Shown here piece after piece: positions 1-7,407 of a stretch of 64,000 nt of DNA. Origin of the DNA: an uncultured Clostridia bacterium (GTDB taxonomy: Bacteria > Bacillota > Clostridia > Christensenellales > Borkfalkiaceae); assembly GCA_944346885.1 (NCBI GenBank), contig CALVMR010000003.1, forward strand, positions 31,018-95,017, written 5' to 3'. Below the pieces are notes generated by a model. That model was not told where the DNA came from, made no database searches, and saw only the letters and a list, made by a program, of their open reading frames with translations. The position numbers were made by a program, and so were the translations under genes. Every line of letters starts with the position of its first letter. Positions within the stretch are counted from its first letter, which is position 1.

Positions 1-864
1 CCCGGCACCAACGAAAAATCCAACCCCAACGCGCTGCACACCACGCAGCGGGGCACCATCTTTACCAACGTGGCGCACAATTTGGAGAACAACACCGTTT
101 GGTGGGAAGGGCTGGATAAAAACCCTCCCAAAAACGCCGTAGACTGGAAGGGCAACCCGTGGGACGACGCCGCCAAAGCGGCGGGCGTAAAGGGCGCGCA
201 CCCGAACAGCCGCTTCACCGCCCCCGCCAAAAACTGCCCCTGCATCAGCAAGGCGTTCGACGACCCGAAGGGCGTGCCCCTGTCTGCGATCGTGTTCGGC
301 GGCAGGCGCGCCAAAACGGCGCCGCTCGTATACCAGAGCAAGAGCTGGGATAACGGCGTGTTCGTCGGCTCCATCATGGCAAGCGAAACGACGGCTGCCG
401 CCACCGGCGCGGTCGGCGTGGTCCGCCGCGACCCGATGGCGATGCGCCCCTTCTGCGGCTACCATATGGGCGATTACTTTGCGCACTGGATCGAGATGGG
501 CAAAAAGGTCAAAAACCCGCCCAAGATCTTCAACGTCAACTGGTTCCGTTTGGACGACGAGGGCAACTTCCTCTGGCCCGGCTTCGGCGAAAACATGCGC
601 GTGCTCGAATGGATCGTCAAGCGCTGCGAGGAAAAGGTCGGCGCGGTGGAGACGCCCATCGGCTATGTGCCCGCCCCGCAGGATCTCAACTTGGAGGGCT
701 GCGGCGTGAGCGAAGAAACGCTCAAAGAGCTGCTTACCGTCGATAAAGAGACGTGGAAAAAGGAAGCCGAGGGCATCGAAGAGTTCTATAAACAGTTCGG
801 AGACAGGCTCCCGAAAGAGCTTTCGCAAGAGCTTGCCACCCTCAAAGCCAACCTCGGCAAGTAA
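1..864 (+). CDS. pckG: Phosphoenolpyruvate carboxykinase (GTP), C-terminal part
   Basis: The frame is open from base 1, so the N-terminal half lies outside the window. The 287 visible residues match the C-terminal half of GTP-dependent PEPCK, which interconverts oxaloacetate and phosphoenolpyruvate in the cytoplasm. Visible family hallmarks are the TNVAHN segment, the NCPCIS-type segment, FGGRRAKTAPLV, MASETTAA, DPMAMRPFCGYHMGDYF and the FNVNWFR and WPGFGENMRVLEWI blocks that shape the nucleotide site. The ATP-type enzyme has different motifs and is excluded. A hairpin follows the stop codon directly, so this is probably the last gene of its transcript. Confidence 0.95.
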   Translation, partial: PGTNEKSNPNALHTTQRGTIFTNVAHNLENNTVWWEGLDKNPPKNAVDWKGNPWDDAAKAAGVKGAHPNSRFTAPAKNCPCISKAFDDPKGVPLSAIVFGGRRAKTAPLVYQSKSWDNGVFVGSIMASETTAAATGAVGVVRRDPMAMRPFCGYHMGDYFAHWIEMGKKVKNPPKIFNVNWFRLDDEGNFLWPGFGENMRVLEWIVKRCEEKVGAVETPIGYVPAPQDLNLEGCGVSEETLKELLTVDKETWKKEAEGIEEFYKQFGDRLPKELSQELATLKANLGK

Positions 865-871
865 AATTTTT

Positions 872-897
872 CGGCGGCAGCCAACGGGCTGCCGCCG
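872..897 (+). terminator. Hairpin after pckG
   Basis: An 11-bp GC-rich stem (CGGCGGCAGCC paired with GGCTGCCGCCG) with a four-base loop begins 8 bases after the pckG stop and runs into TTCTTCT. It looks like a rho-independent terminator with an imperfect T-tract. Confidence 0.65.
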
Positions 898-902
898 TTC
901 TT

Positions 903-947
903 CTGCCTAAGAAAACCACTCGCTGAGCGAGTGGTTTTCTTAGGCGG
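903..947. repeat. Long perfect inverted repeat between convergent genes
   Basis: Two 18-base arms (906-923 and 927-944) are perfect reverse complements with only TGA between them, and pairing extends two to three bases further outward. The stem sits between convergent pckG and rlmI. It could be a bidirectional terminator, although no clear T-tract follows, or a relic of an inserted palindromic repeat. A third GC hairpin (958-983) follows it. Confidence 0.6.
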
Positions 948-957
948 CAATGCAAAG

Positions 958-983
958 CCGCCGCGGGAAAGATCCCGCGGCGG
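958..983 (-). terminator. Hairpin downstream of rlmI
   Basis: An 11-bp stem (CCGCCGCGGGA / TCCCGCGGCGG) with a four-base loop lies 68 bases past the rlmI stop on the minus strand. No strong T-tract follows, so a terminator role is only probable. Confidence 0.4.
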
Positions 984-1050
984 TAAATGTTTGATCGTCT
1001 TGCAAAAATCACGAAAAAAAGATTTGTCGGCGCAAAACTTTTTTCGCGGA

Positions 1051-2217
1051 TCAGTTCACCTGCAAAAAGTACGCTTTTAAATAGCCCGTCTCCTCGGCAG
1101 CAAGCAGGATCGGGTGGTCGGGCGCCTGCCCGCGCGCCTCCAACACGCGCACTTCTCTGCCTGCGTGCCGCGCGCTTTCGCGCAGCATTTTTTCAAACAG
1201 CGGCGGCGTCATGTAATGCGAGCACGAGCAGGTCAGCAAAAAGCCGCCCCGCTTTACAAGTTTCATGGCGGAAACGTTGATGTCGCGGTAGCCGCGGCAG
1301 GCGCCCGCCACCTCCGCCGCGCTCTTGCAAAAGGCGGGCGGGTCGAGCACGATGCAGTCGAACAGCTCTCCCGCCGCGCGCAGTTTGCGCAGCAGGTCAA
1401 AGGCGTCTCCCTGCACCGTTTGAATGTTCGTAATGCCGTTGCGCGCCGCGTTTTGCCGCAGCGCCGCGAGGGCGCTTTCCGAAATATCGTTGGCAACAAC
1501 TTCCTTTGCAACGAGCGCGGCGTTGAGCGAAAACCCGCCGCTGTTGCAAAAACAGTCTAGCACGCGCCCGCCCGCGGCGTAGCGGCGCAGGGCGAGGCGG
1601 TTTTCCTTTTGGTCGAGGAAAAACCCCGTCTTTTGCCCGCTGCGGATATCGATGCCGAGTTTCAGCCCGTTTTCGGTTACGGTCAGCTCTTCGGGCACTT
1701 CGCCGTACAGCAGCTTGTCTTCGAGGGGCAGCCCCTCTTTGCGGCGCACGGCGGCGGTGCCGCGCATGTACACGCACCGCGGCGAAAACAGCTTTACGAA
1801 GCAGTTTGCGATGCGCTCTTTGCGCTTGTCGATGCCAAAAGAAAGGCATTCGAGCACGATGCAGTCTCCGTAACGGTCGGCAATGAGCGCGGGCAGCCCG
1901 TCCGCCTCGCCGAACACCATGCGGTAGTTGTCTGTGCAAAGCAGCCTTTCGCGCAGGGCGTTCGCCTCCGAAATTTTTCGGCAGTAAAAGGCGTCGTCGT
2001 CCTCTCCTTCGCCGTGCAAAAAAATGCGCACCAAAATTTTGGAAAGGTGGTTGATGTACCCTTTGCCGATGAACCTGCCGTCCTGCGCGTACACGGCGGC
2101 GAGCGAACCGTTGCCGCCGTCGCCCTCGATCTTAGCAACTTCGTTGGCGTAGACCCAGCTGTGCCCCGCGAGCAGGCGCTTTTCCTCTCCCTTTTTCAAG
2201 TACACCGAATAAGCCAT
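1051..2217 (-). CDS. rlmI: RlmI-like 23S rRNA (cytosine) methyltransferase
   Basis: This 388-residue protein has the layout of the RlmI/YccW family: an N-terminal PUA RNA-binding domain (about residues 1-80, with LLAGHSWVYANEV), a middle domain with DGLPALIADRYGD, and a C-terminal class I SAM-dependent methyltransferase domain with the SAM loop VLDCFCNSGGFSL and the catalytic-region motif LDPPAF followed by TCSCSHYM. Family members methylate cytosine C5 in 23S rRNA. The length is typical. It is a single gene, divergent from dxs, with its own promoter. The rRNA position methylated cannot be told from the sequence. Confidence 0.85.
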   Translation of the reverse strand: MAYSVYLKKGEEKRLLAGHSWVYANEVAKIEGDGGNGSLAAVYAQDGRFIGKGYINHLSKILVRIFLHGEGEDDDAFYCRKISEANALRERLLCTDNYRMVFGEADGLPALIADRYGDCIVLECLSFGIDKRKERIANCFVKLFSPRCVYMRGTAAVRRKEGLPLEDKLLYGEVPEELTVTENGLKLGIDIRSGQKTGFFLDQKENRLALRRYAAGGRVLDCFCNSGGFSLNAALVAKEVVANDISESALAALRQNAARNGITNIQTVQGDAFDLLRKLRAAGELFDCIVLDPPAFCKSAAEVAGACRGYRDINVSAMKLVKRGGFLLTCSCSHYMTPPLFEKMLRESARHAGREVRVLEARGQAPDHPILLAAEETGYLKAYFLQVN

Positions 2218-2252
2218 ACTATTTTTTTGCTCCGCAGAATAAGTATAGAGGT

Positions 2253-2281
2253 ATTATAGCAGAAAGCGCCCCCGCGCGCAA
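2253..2281 (-). promoter_or_regulatory. Sigma-A promoter of rlmI
   Basis: On the minus strand TTGCGC (2276-2281) and TATAAT (2253-2258) are separated by 17 bp, about 36 bp upstream of the rlmI start. Confidence 0.65.
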
Positions 2282-2343
2282 GCCGAACGCAGGGGGGAAA
2301 GCCCGCGGCAGGGCGCGCTCTGCCCGCCGCGGCGCGTTTTTCC

Positions 2344-2373
2344 TTGACAAAGGCGTGCCGAAAGGGGTACAAT
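2344..2373 (+). promoter_or_regulatory. Sigma-A promoter of dxs
   Basis: TTGACA (2344-2349) and TACAAT (2368-2373) are 18 bp apart. The TTG of the -35 box is in frame with dxs and could be mistaken for a start codon. The promoter argues that translation begins downstream, at 2425. Confidence 0.75.
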
Positions 2374-2424
2374 GCCATCGTTGATTTTTGCTATGGCGCG
2401 CACGCGCGGGAAAAGGAGCGGCAG

Positions 2425-4221
2425 TTGGACCTGAAAGCATACACCGAACAACAGCTGGAAGAGCTGGCGCAGCGCCTGCGCGGGCGCATCGTTGCCGCCG
2501 CAAAGGAGCACGGGGGGCATCTCTCCTCCGGGCTGGGCGCAGTGGAGATCATTCTCGCGCTGCACAGGGTGTTTGACCTTCCGCAGGATAAATTGGTGTT
2601 CGACGTGGGGCACCAGGCGTACGCGCACAAGCTGCTCACGGGCAGAAGTTTGGAAAATTTGCGCGAAAAGGGGGGCGAAAGCGGGTTTGCCGACCCTGCC
2701 GAAAGCGAATACGACCCCTTTATCGCGGGGCATAGCGGCAATTCTTTGGCGGCGGGCATCGGGCTGTGCAACGCGCGCGACCTTTCGGGCGGCGGCGGAA
2801 AGGTGATCAGCTTGATCGGCGATGCGTCTTTGGGCAGCGGGCTGGCGCTGGAAGCGGTGTTTTCCGCGGAAAAAAAGCCGCAAAACTTCGTTGTCGTGCT
2901 CAACGACAACGGCATGGCGATCGATAAAAACCGCACGGCGTACCGCGCCATTTCGCGCATGACGGCAAAAAAGCGGTACCGCACCTTCAATTCGCGGCTG
3001 GCAAAGACGTTTAAGGAGACGGGCGCGTTCGGGCGGGTACTGCGCCGCTTCAAATACAGCCTCAAAGGCTGGCTGAACAAAAACGACTTTTTTGACCGCT
3101 GCGGCTTCAAATACATAGGCCCCGTCAACGGGCACGATCTGCACGAGCTGGTCGAGGTGCTTTCGGATATTCAAAAATTGCAGGAGCCGGTGCTGCTGCA
3201 CTGCGTTACGCAAAAGGGGAAGGGGTACGCCCCCGCCGAAGCCGACCCCGCCTATTACCACGGCGTGAACAGGGGCTTTGCCCCGCCCGTGCACACCTTT
3301 TCCGCCGCGCTCGGCGCGCTGCTGTGCGAGGAGGCGGAAAAGGACCAAACGCTCGTTGCCGTAACGGCGGCGATGAAGGAGGGCGTCGGGCTGGCGGAGT
3401 TTGCCGAAAAGTTTCCGCGGCGCTTTTTTGACGTTGGCATTTGCGAAGAATACGCCGTTACGATGGCGGCGGGCATGGCAAAGGGGGGGATGCGCCCCGT
3501 CGTTTGCCTGTACTCCACCTTTTTGCAGCGCGCGTTCGACGAGATCGTGCACGACGTGTGTCTGCAAGGGCTGCCCGTTTTGCTTTGCATCGACCGCGCC
3601 GGATTCGTCGGCGCGGACGGAAAAACGCATCAAGGGCTGTTCGACCTCGCCGCGCTGCGCGCGCTGCCGGGGATGCGCATCTTCGCGCCCAAGGACGCGG
3701 CGGAGCTGGCAGACGTGTTCCGTTACGCGCGCTCTCTCGGCTGCCCCGCCGCCATCCGCTTCCCCAACGGCGAAGCGCCGCCGCTGGGCGGCGGCGTTCC
3801 GATCGCCGATCGGCTGTGGGAAGTGCTTGCCGAGGGTTCGGGCGCCGTTGTGCTCGCCTGCGGGGCGCGCGCCGTGCGCCGCGCGCTACAAGCGCGGGAA
3901 GAGGAGGGCTGCGCGGATACGACGGTCGTCAACTGCCGCAGCGCCGCCCCGCTCGACGGCGCGCTGCTCTCTTCGCTCTCCGGGCGGCGGCTCATCACCT
4001 TTGAAGAGGGGTACGAAGCGGGCGGCTTCGGGTCGGCGGTCGCCGAGTGGTACGCCGCGCGCGGTATCCCCGTGCACCTGAACCTTTTGGGCGCGCCTGC
4101 CAAGCTGTACGCGCACATGTCTGCGGAAGAACAGGCGGCGGAGGCGGGGCTGACCGCAGCCGATCTCGCCCGCTGCATCCGCGCCGTGCGGGAAGATACG
4201 GAGGAGAGAAATGGAAAATAA
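2425..4221 (+). CDS. dxs: 1-deoxy-D-xylulose-5-phosphate synthase (divergent)
   Basis: DXS condenses pyruvate and glyceraldehyde 3-phosphate, using thiamine diphosphate, in the first step of the MEP isoprenoid pathway. Start TTG 2425 is chosen because AAGGAG lies 6 bases upstream and the longer frame would begin inside the promoter; this gives 598 residues, slightly short for the family. Recognisable blocks are GGHLSSGLGAVE, VFDVGHQAYAHKLLTGR, GHSGNSLAAGIGL, YSTFLQRAFDEIVHDV and DRAGFVGADGKTHQG. Two motifs deviate: the ThDP motif GDG is GDA, and the usual AEQHAVT around the catalytic Glu is CEEYAVT. It overlaps the next gene by 11 bases. It could be a second, specialised DXS paralogue. Confidence 0.88.
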   Translation: MDLKAYTEQQLEELAQRLRGRIVAAAKEHGGHLSSGLGAVEIILALHRVFDLPQDKLVFDVGHQAYAHKLLTGRSLENLREKGGESGFADPAESEYDPFIAGHSGNSLAAGIGLCNARDLSGGGGKVISLIGDASLGSGLALEAVFSAEKKPQNFVVVLNDNGMAIDKNRTAYRAISRMTAKKRYRTFNSRLAKTFKETGAFGRVLRRFKYSLKGWLNKNDFFDRCGFKYIGPVNGHDLHELVEVLSDIQKLQEPVLLHCVTQKGKGYAPAEADPAYYHGVNRGFAPPVHTFSAALGALLCEEAEKDQTLVAVTAAMKEGVGLAEFAEKFPRRFFDVGICEEYAVTMAAGMAKGGMRPVVCLYSTFLQRAFDEIVHDVCLQGLPVLLCIDRAGFVGADGKTHQGLFDLAALRALPGMRIFAPKDAAELADVFRYARSLGCPAAIRFPNGEAPPLGGGVPIADRLWEVLAEGSGAVVLACGARAVRRALQAREEEGCADTTVVNCRSAAPLDGALLSSLSGRRLITFEEGYEAGGFGSAVAEWYAARGIPVHLNLLGAPAKLYAHMSAEEQAAEAGLTAADLARCIRAVREDTEERNGK

Positions 4222-5329
4222 ACCCGAAGAGATCAAGGCGGGGCGGGAGAAGCAGGGGCAAACGCCGCCTGCCGAAGCGCAAACGCCGCCTGCCGAAGCG
4301 CAAACGCCGCCCGCCGAAGCGCAAACGCCGCCGCAGGGGCAAACGCCGCCCGCAGAAGGGGCGGGCGTGACGGCGGTCGGGTGCGAAGACGGGGCGGTCA
4401 AAGCGGAGGCTGCCGTCGTCACGGCGGACGATTTGCGCTATCAAAACAAGCGAGAGGTGGCAAAAGGCGGCGTGCTGGGCTTTTTTATCGGGCTTGCCGT
4501 CATCGTGCCGGGGATCAGCGGCTCTACCGTTGCCATCATCTTCAAGCTCTACCGTAAACTCCTGTTCGCGCTGGGCAATCTGTTCAAGGCGTTTAAAAAA
4601 TGCGCGCGCTTTCTGCTGCCCGTGCTCATCGGGCTGGCGGCGGGGTTCGTTCTCGGCTTTTTCGCCGTAGAAAAGGCATTGCAGCTGAGCACCTTTGCCG
4701 TCGTCGCCCTCTTTGCGGGGCTGATGTTCGGCGCGCTGCCCGCCGTGACCGACGAGATCAAGGGCGAAAAAAAGAGCGCGCCGCGCCTGTTGCTGCTGGG
4801 GCTGGGGTTTGCCGTGCCCGTGGCGCTCAGCCTGCTCTCCTCGCTGCTCTTTTTGGAGGAGCGGTCGCTTGCGGGGCTGAACGCGTGGCAGTATATCCTG
4901 TTTGTGGTGCTCGGCTTTGTGGTGGCGATCACGCAGATCGTGCCGGGGCTCTCCGCTTCGGCGATTCTGATGATGGCGGGCTACTTCAAACCGCTGTTCG
5001 ACGGCGTGTGGAAGGTCTTTTCCGAACCCATGCTGCTGCTCGTTTACGCCTGCCTGCTCGTCGGTTTCGTGGCGGGGCTTTTGACCGTTTCCAAGGGGCT
5101 TGACAGGCTGCTCGCCGTTTACCGCGCCCCCTCCTTTTTCTGCATCGTCGGGCTGTCTTTGGGGTCGGTGGTCACAATGTTTTTCAACCCGGAGATCTTT
5201 GCGGAATACCAAAGCTGGGCGGCGGGCGAGCCCTTTGCCGCCGACCTCGGCGTGGGGCTGGCGCTGTTTGCCGTCGGCGTCGCCGCGTCGTGGTTCTTTG
5301 TCCGCTACGAGCGCAAAAGAAAAACCTGA
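4211..5329 (+). CDS. DUF368 family undecaprenyl-phosphate translocase (PopT-like)
   Basis: This integral membrane protein of 372 residues matches the DUF368 family, known since recent work as PopT, which flips undecaprenyl phosphate back across the membrane for envelope synthesis. Two copies of the family signature are visible: GLAVIVPGISGSTVAIIF (about residue 95) and ITQIVPGLSASAILMMAGYF (about 240), each followed by hydrophobic helices. The first 75 residues are a hydrophilic, proline-rich tail with QTPPAEA repeats, unusual for the family and presumably cytosolic. Translation is coupled to dxs by overlap, linking isoprenoid synthesis with recycling of the C55 carrier. A strong terminator follows. 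The family call is firm; transport function is inferred from it. Confidence 0.85.
   Translation: MENKPEEIKAGREKQGQTPPAEAQTPPAEAQTPPAEAQTPPQGQTPPAEGAGVTAVGCEDGAVKAEAAVVTADDLRYQNKREVAKGGVLGFFIGLAVIVPGISGSTVAIIFKLYRKLLFALGNLFKAFKKCARFLLPVLIGLAAGFVLGFFAVEKALQLSTFAVVALFAGLMFGALPAVTDEIKGEKKSAPRLLLLGLGFAVPVALSLLSSLLFLEERSLAGLNAWQYILFVVLGFVVAITQIVPGLSASAILMMAGYFKPLFDGVWKVFSEPMLLLVYACLLVGFVAGLLTVSKGLDRLLAVYRAPSFFCIVGLSLGSVVTMFFNPEIFAEYQSWAAGEPFAADLGVGLALFAVGVAASWFFVRYERKRKT
4259..4350 (+). repeat. 21-bp tandem repeats in popT coding sequence
   Basis: Three 21-bp units (4259-4279, 4280-4300, 4301-4321) differ by one base and are followed by two degenerate units. They encode QTPPAEA three times and then QTPPQG and QTPPAEG. 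Such in-frame units are likely to vary in number by slippage. Confidence 0.9.
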
Positions 5330-5368
5330 GCGCGGGCGCATGCGCTAAAAAAGAATAAAACGTCGCCG

Positions 5369-5401
5369 GTCCGCACGGAGCATGCTCCGTGCGGACTTTT
5401 T
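5369..5401 (+). terminator. Rho-independent terminator after popT
   Basis: A perfect 28-base palindrome (14-base arms 5369-5382 and 5383-5396) is followed by TTTTTAT, 40 bp after the popT stop. Confidence 0.9.
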
Positions 5402-5466
5402 ATGCAAAAAAAGGGGAGCGAGACCGCAAAAATTTGCCCGCCGCTTGAAAAATACGGGAAATTATT

Positions 5467-5529
5467 TTACAACTTGTTACAATTTTGTTACAAGATGCGC
5501 GAAGGATTTATACAACTTAGCGGTATACT
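5467..5529 (+). promoter_or_regulatory. Pho-box promoter of the pst operon
   Basis: TTACAA occurs at 5467, 5477 and 5488, and TATACAAC at 5509-5516; the repeats fall close to an 11-bp period like PhoP boxes of Gram-positives. A -10 hexamer TATACT (5524-5529) lies 7 bp after TATACAAC, and no good -35 box is present, as expected of an activator-dependent promoter. The cotransporter gene at 10271 has the same arrangement with identical spacing. Confidence 0.8.
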
Positions 5530-5560
5530 GAAAGCACAAATTCGAAAGGAGAAAAGAAGA

Positions 5561-6427
5561 ATGAAAAAGATTTTTCTGGCGATCGCAAGTTTGGTGCTTG
5601 CGGCAGGTATCGGTGTTGCGGCAGTCGGCTGCGCCACAGGATACGCGGTAGAAGTCAGCGGCGGCGGGTCCGGCGTCGGGCTTTCCAACACGAGGAACGG
5701 CACGTTCGATCTCGGCATGGCGTCCAAAGAAGTGAAGGGCGAGGATGCGGAGGGGCTCACCGTGTACCAGCTGTGCATCGACGGTATTGCGATCGTCGTG
5801 AACAACGAAAACGCGGTCGAAGACCTCACCACGGCGCAGATCAAAGCCATTTACCTCGGCACAACGGATAATTGGAGCGACGTAGGCGGCGCGGATGCGT
5901 CCATCAACGTCGTACACCGGGAAGACGGTTCGGGCACGCGCGATGCGTTTTTGGAAAAAGTGGGCATCGACGAAGAGACCGAAACGATGGTGGAGGGCAC
6001 AACGCTCAACAGCACCAACCTCGTCATGCAAACGGTTTCCGGCGATAAAAACGCCATCGGGTACATCTCCCTCGGTTCGCTGGACGATTCGCTCAAAGCG
6101 GTCAAGATCGGCGGCGTGGAGGCGACCAAGACAAACGTTTTGAACAACACCTATCCCTTGCAGCGCCCGTTCAACGTGGTGTACACCGAAAGCAGGCTTG
6201 CGGAAAACGACCTGTTGCAGGATTTCCTCACCTATTTGAAGAGCGAGGACGCGCAGGAGATCATCGAAGAAAAGGGGTATATCAGTCTCACGAGCAGAAC
6301 GTACCCCGCCTATGCCGTGCCCGAAACCAAGCCCGAAACGATGGAGCTGAGCGTCGGCGGTTCGACCTCCGTGCAGCCGCTCATGTCGCAGCTGGCATAT
6401 GCGTACGAAGAGCTGCTGGCGGCATAA
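5561..6427 (+). CDS. pstS: Phosphate-binding protein PstS, apparently circularly permuted
   Basis: PstS is the extracellular phosphate-binding lipoprotein of the Pst ABC importer. Start ATG 5561 has GAAAGGAG upstream and gives 288 residues with a signal peptide and a lipobox-like AAVGC (Cys24). Core motifs are clear: VEVSGGGSGVG, DLGMASKEVK, DGIAIVVNNEN, REDGSGTRDAFLEKVG, NAIGYISLGSL and RPFNVVYT. The odd feature is order. The segment GGSTSVQPLMSQLAYAYEE, which normally opens the mature domain and contributes phosphate contacts, is at the extreme C-terminus (about residues 264-286) after a PAYAVPETKPET linker, and the mature N-terminus starts directly at VEVSGGG. It may derive from a two-domain PstS. 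First gene of the pst operon. Confidence 0.9.
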   Translation: MKKIFLAIASLVLAAGIGVAAVGCATGYAVEVSGGGSGVGLSNTRNGTFDLGMASKEVKGEDAEGLTVYQLCIDGIAIVVNNENAVEDLTTAQIKAIYLGTTDNWSDVGGADASINVVHREDGSGTRDAFLEKVGIDEETETMVEGTTLNSTNLVMQTVSGDKNAIGYISLGSLDDSLKAVKIGGVEATKTNVLNNTYPLQRPFNVVYTESRLAENDLLQDFLTYLKSEDAQEIIEEKGYISLTSRTYPAYAVPETKPETMELSVGGSTSVQPLMSQLAYAYEELLAA

Positions 6428-6497
6428 CGAACAAAACAAAATACGAGCGGATGCGGGTTGAAGTTCAGCCCGCTTTCTGCCTATACGAGAAAAGAGT

Positions 6498-7403
6498 ATG
6501 AGACAAGCAAGCATTGCAAACAACGCGGCGGAGGCGGCGATCCCCGTTTCGCGTCGGGCGGCGGCAAGGGAGATCGGGATGAAGGTCGTCTTTGCCGTTG
6601 CGGCGGCGATCTTTATCGCGGCGGTGATCGTCATCTGCGTGTATCTGTTCATCCGCGCCGTGCCCGCCGTCGGGGAGATCGGCGTGATCGAGTTCCTCTT
6701 CGGCGGCGTTTGGGCGCCCGGCAAGGGGGCGTACGGCATCGGCACGCTCGTCGTCGGCACCATCGTCGCCACGGCGGGGGCGCTCATCGTCGGGGTGCCC
6801 GTCGGGCTTCTCGTCGCCGTGTTCATGGCGTTTTATTGCCCCAAGTGGCTGTATAAGATCTGCAAACCGCTCTTGAACATCCTTGCGGGGATCCCGTCCA
6901 TCGTATACGGGTACTTCGGGTTGCAGGTCATCGTTCCGTTCGTGCGCGATACGTTCGGGGGAACGGGGTTCAGCCTGCTGACTACGGCGTTCATCCTCGG
7001 CGTCATGATCCTGCCCACCATCATCAACATTTCGGAAACGTCGCTGCGGGCGGTGCCCAAAAGCTATTACGAGGGCGCGCTGGCGTTGGGCGCCACCAAG
7101 GAGCGCGCCATCTTCCGCACCATGTTCCCCGCGGCGGCTTCGGGCATCGTGACCGCCGTCATTTTGGGGCTGGGGCGCGCCTTCGGCGAAACGGCGGCGG
7201 TCGTGATCATCTGCGGCAACGTGGCAAAGTTCCCCACAAGTTTGCTCGATTCCATCCGCACGCTCTCCTCCAACATCGCAAACGAGCTGGGGTACGCCGA
7301 AGGGCTGCACCGCGAAGCGCTCATCGCCTGTGCGGCGGTGCTGTTCGTGTTTATCCTCATCATCACGACCATCATCATGCTGCTGCGCAGAAAAAAGAGG
7401 TGA
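6498..7403 (+). CDS. pstC: Phosphate ABC transporter permease PstC
   Basis: One of two permeases of the Pst high-affinity phosphate importer. The 301 residues contain about six hydrophobic segments, starting near residue 30, and the family blocks GIPSIVYGYFGL, TTAFILGVMILPTI, ETSLRAVPKSYYEGALALGATKERAIF (the EAA loop that docks on the ATPase) and ILGLGRAFGETAAVV. It lies 70 bp after pstS and 4 bp before pstA, in the order pstSCAB-phoU. Length is normal. Confidence 0.95.
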   Translation: MRQASIANNAAEAAIPVSRRAAAREIGMKVVFAVAAAIFIAAVIVICVYLFIRAVPAVGEIGVIEFLFGGVWAPGKGAYGIGTLVVGTIVATAGALIVGVPVGLLVAVFMAFYCPKWLYKICKPLLNILAGIPSIVYGYFGLQVIVPFVRDTFGGTGFSLLTTAFILGVMILPTIINISETSLRAVPKSYYEGALALGATKERAIFRTMFPAAASGIVTAVILGLGRAFGETAAVVIICGNVAKFPTSLLDSIRTLSSNIANELGYAEGLHREALIACAAVLFVFILIITTIIMLLRRKKR

Positions 7404-7407
7404 AAGT

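Noticed and set aside
865..1050. Small gene between pckG and rlmI
   Set aside because: The stretch is filled with hairpins and no start with a ribosome-binding site is seen.
2254..3633. Minus-strand open frame of 459 codons over dxs
   Set aside because: It crosses two promoters and lies antisense to dxs motifs.
4259..4350. CRISPR-like array
   Set aside because: Units are adjacent 21-bp coding repeats without spacers. No cas gene or array was found anywhere in the window.
6428..6497. Frameshifted remainder of pstS after its stop codon
   Set aside because: No frame after the stop continues the phosphate-binding fold, so the C-terminal motif looks like a true end rather than a broken second domain.
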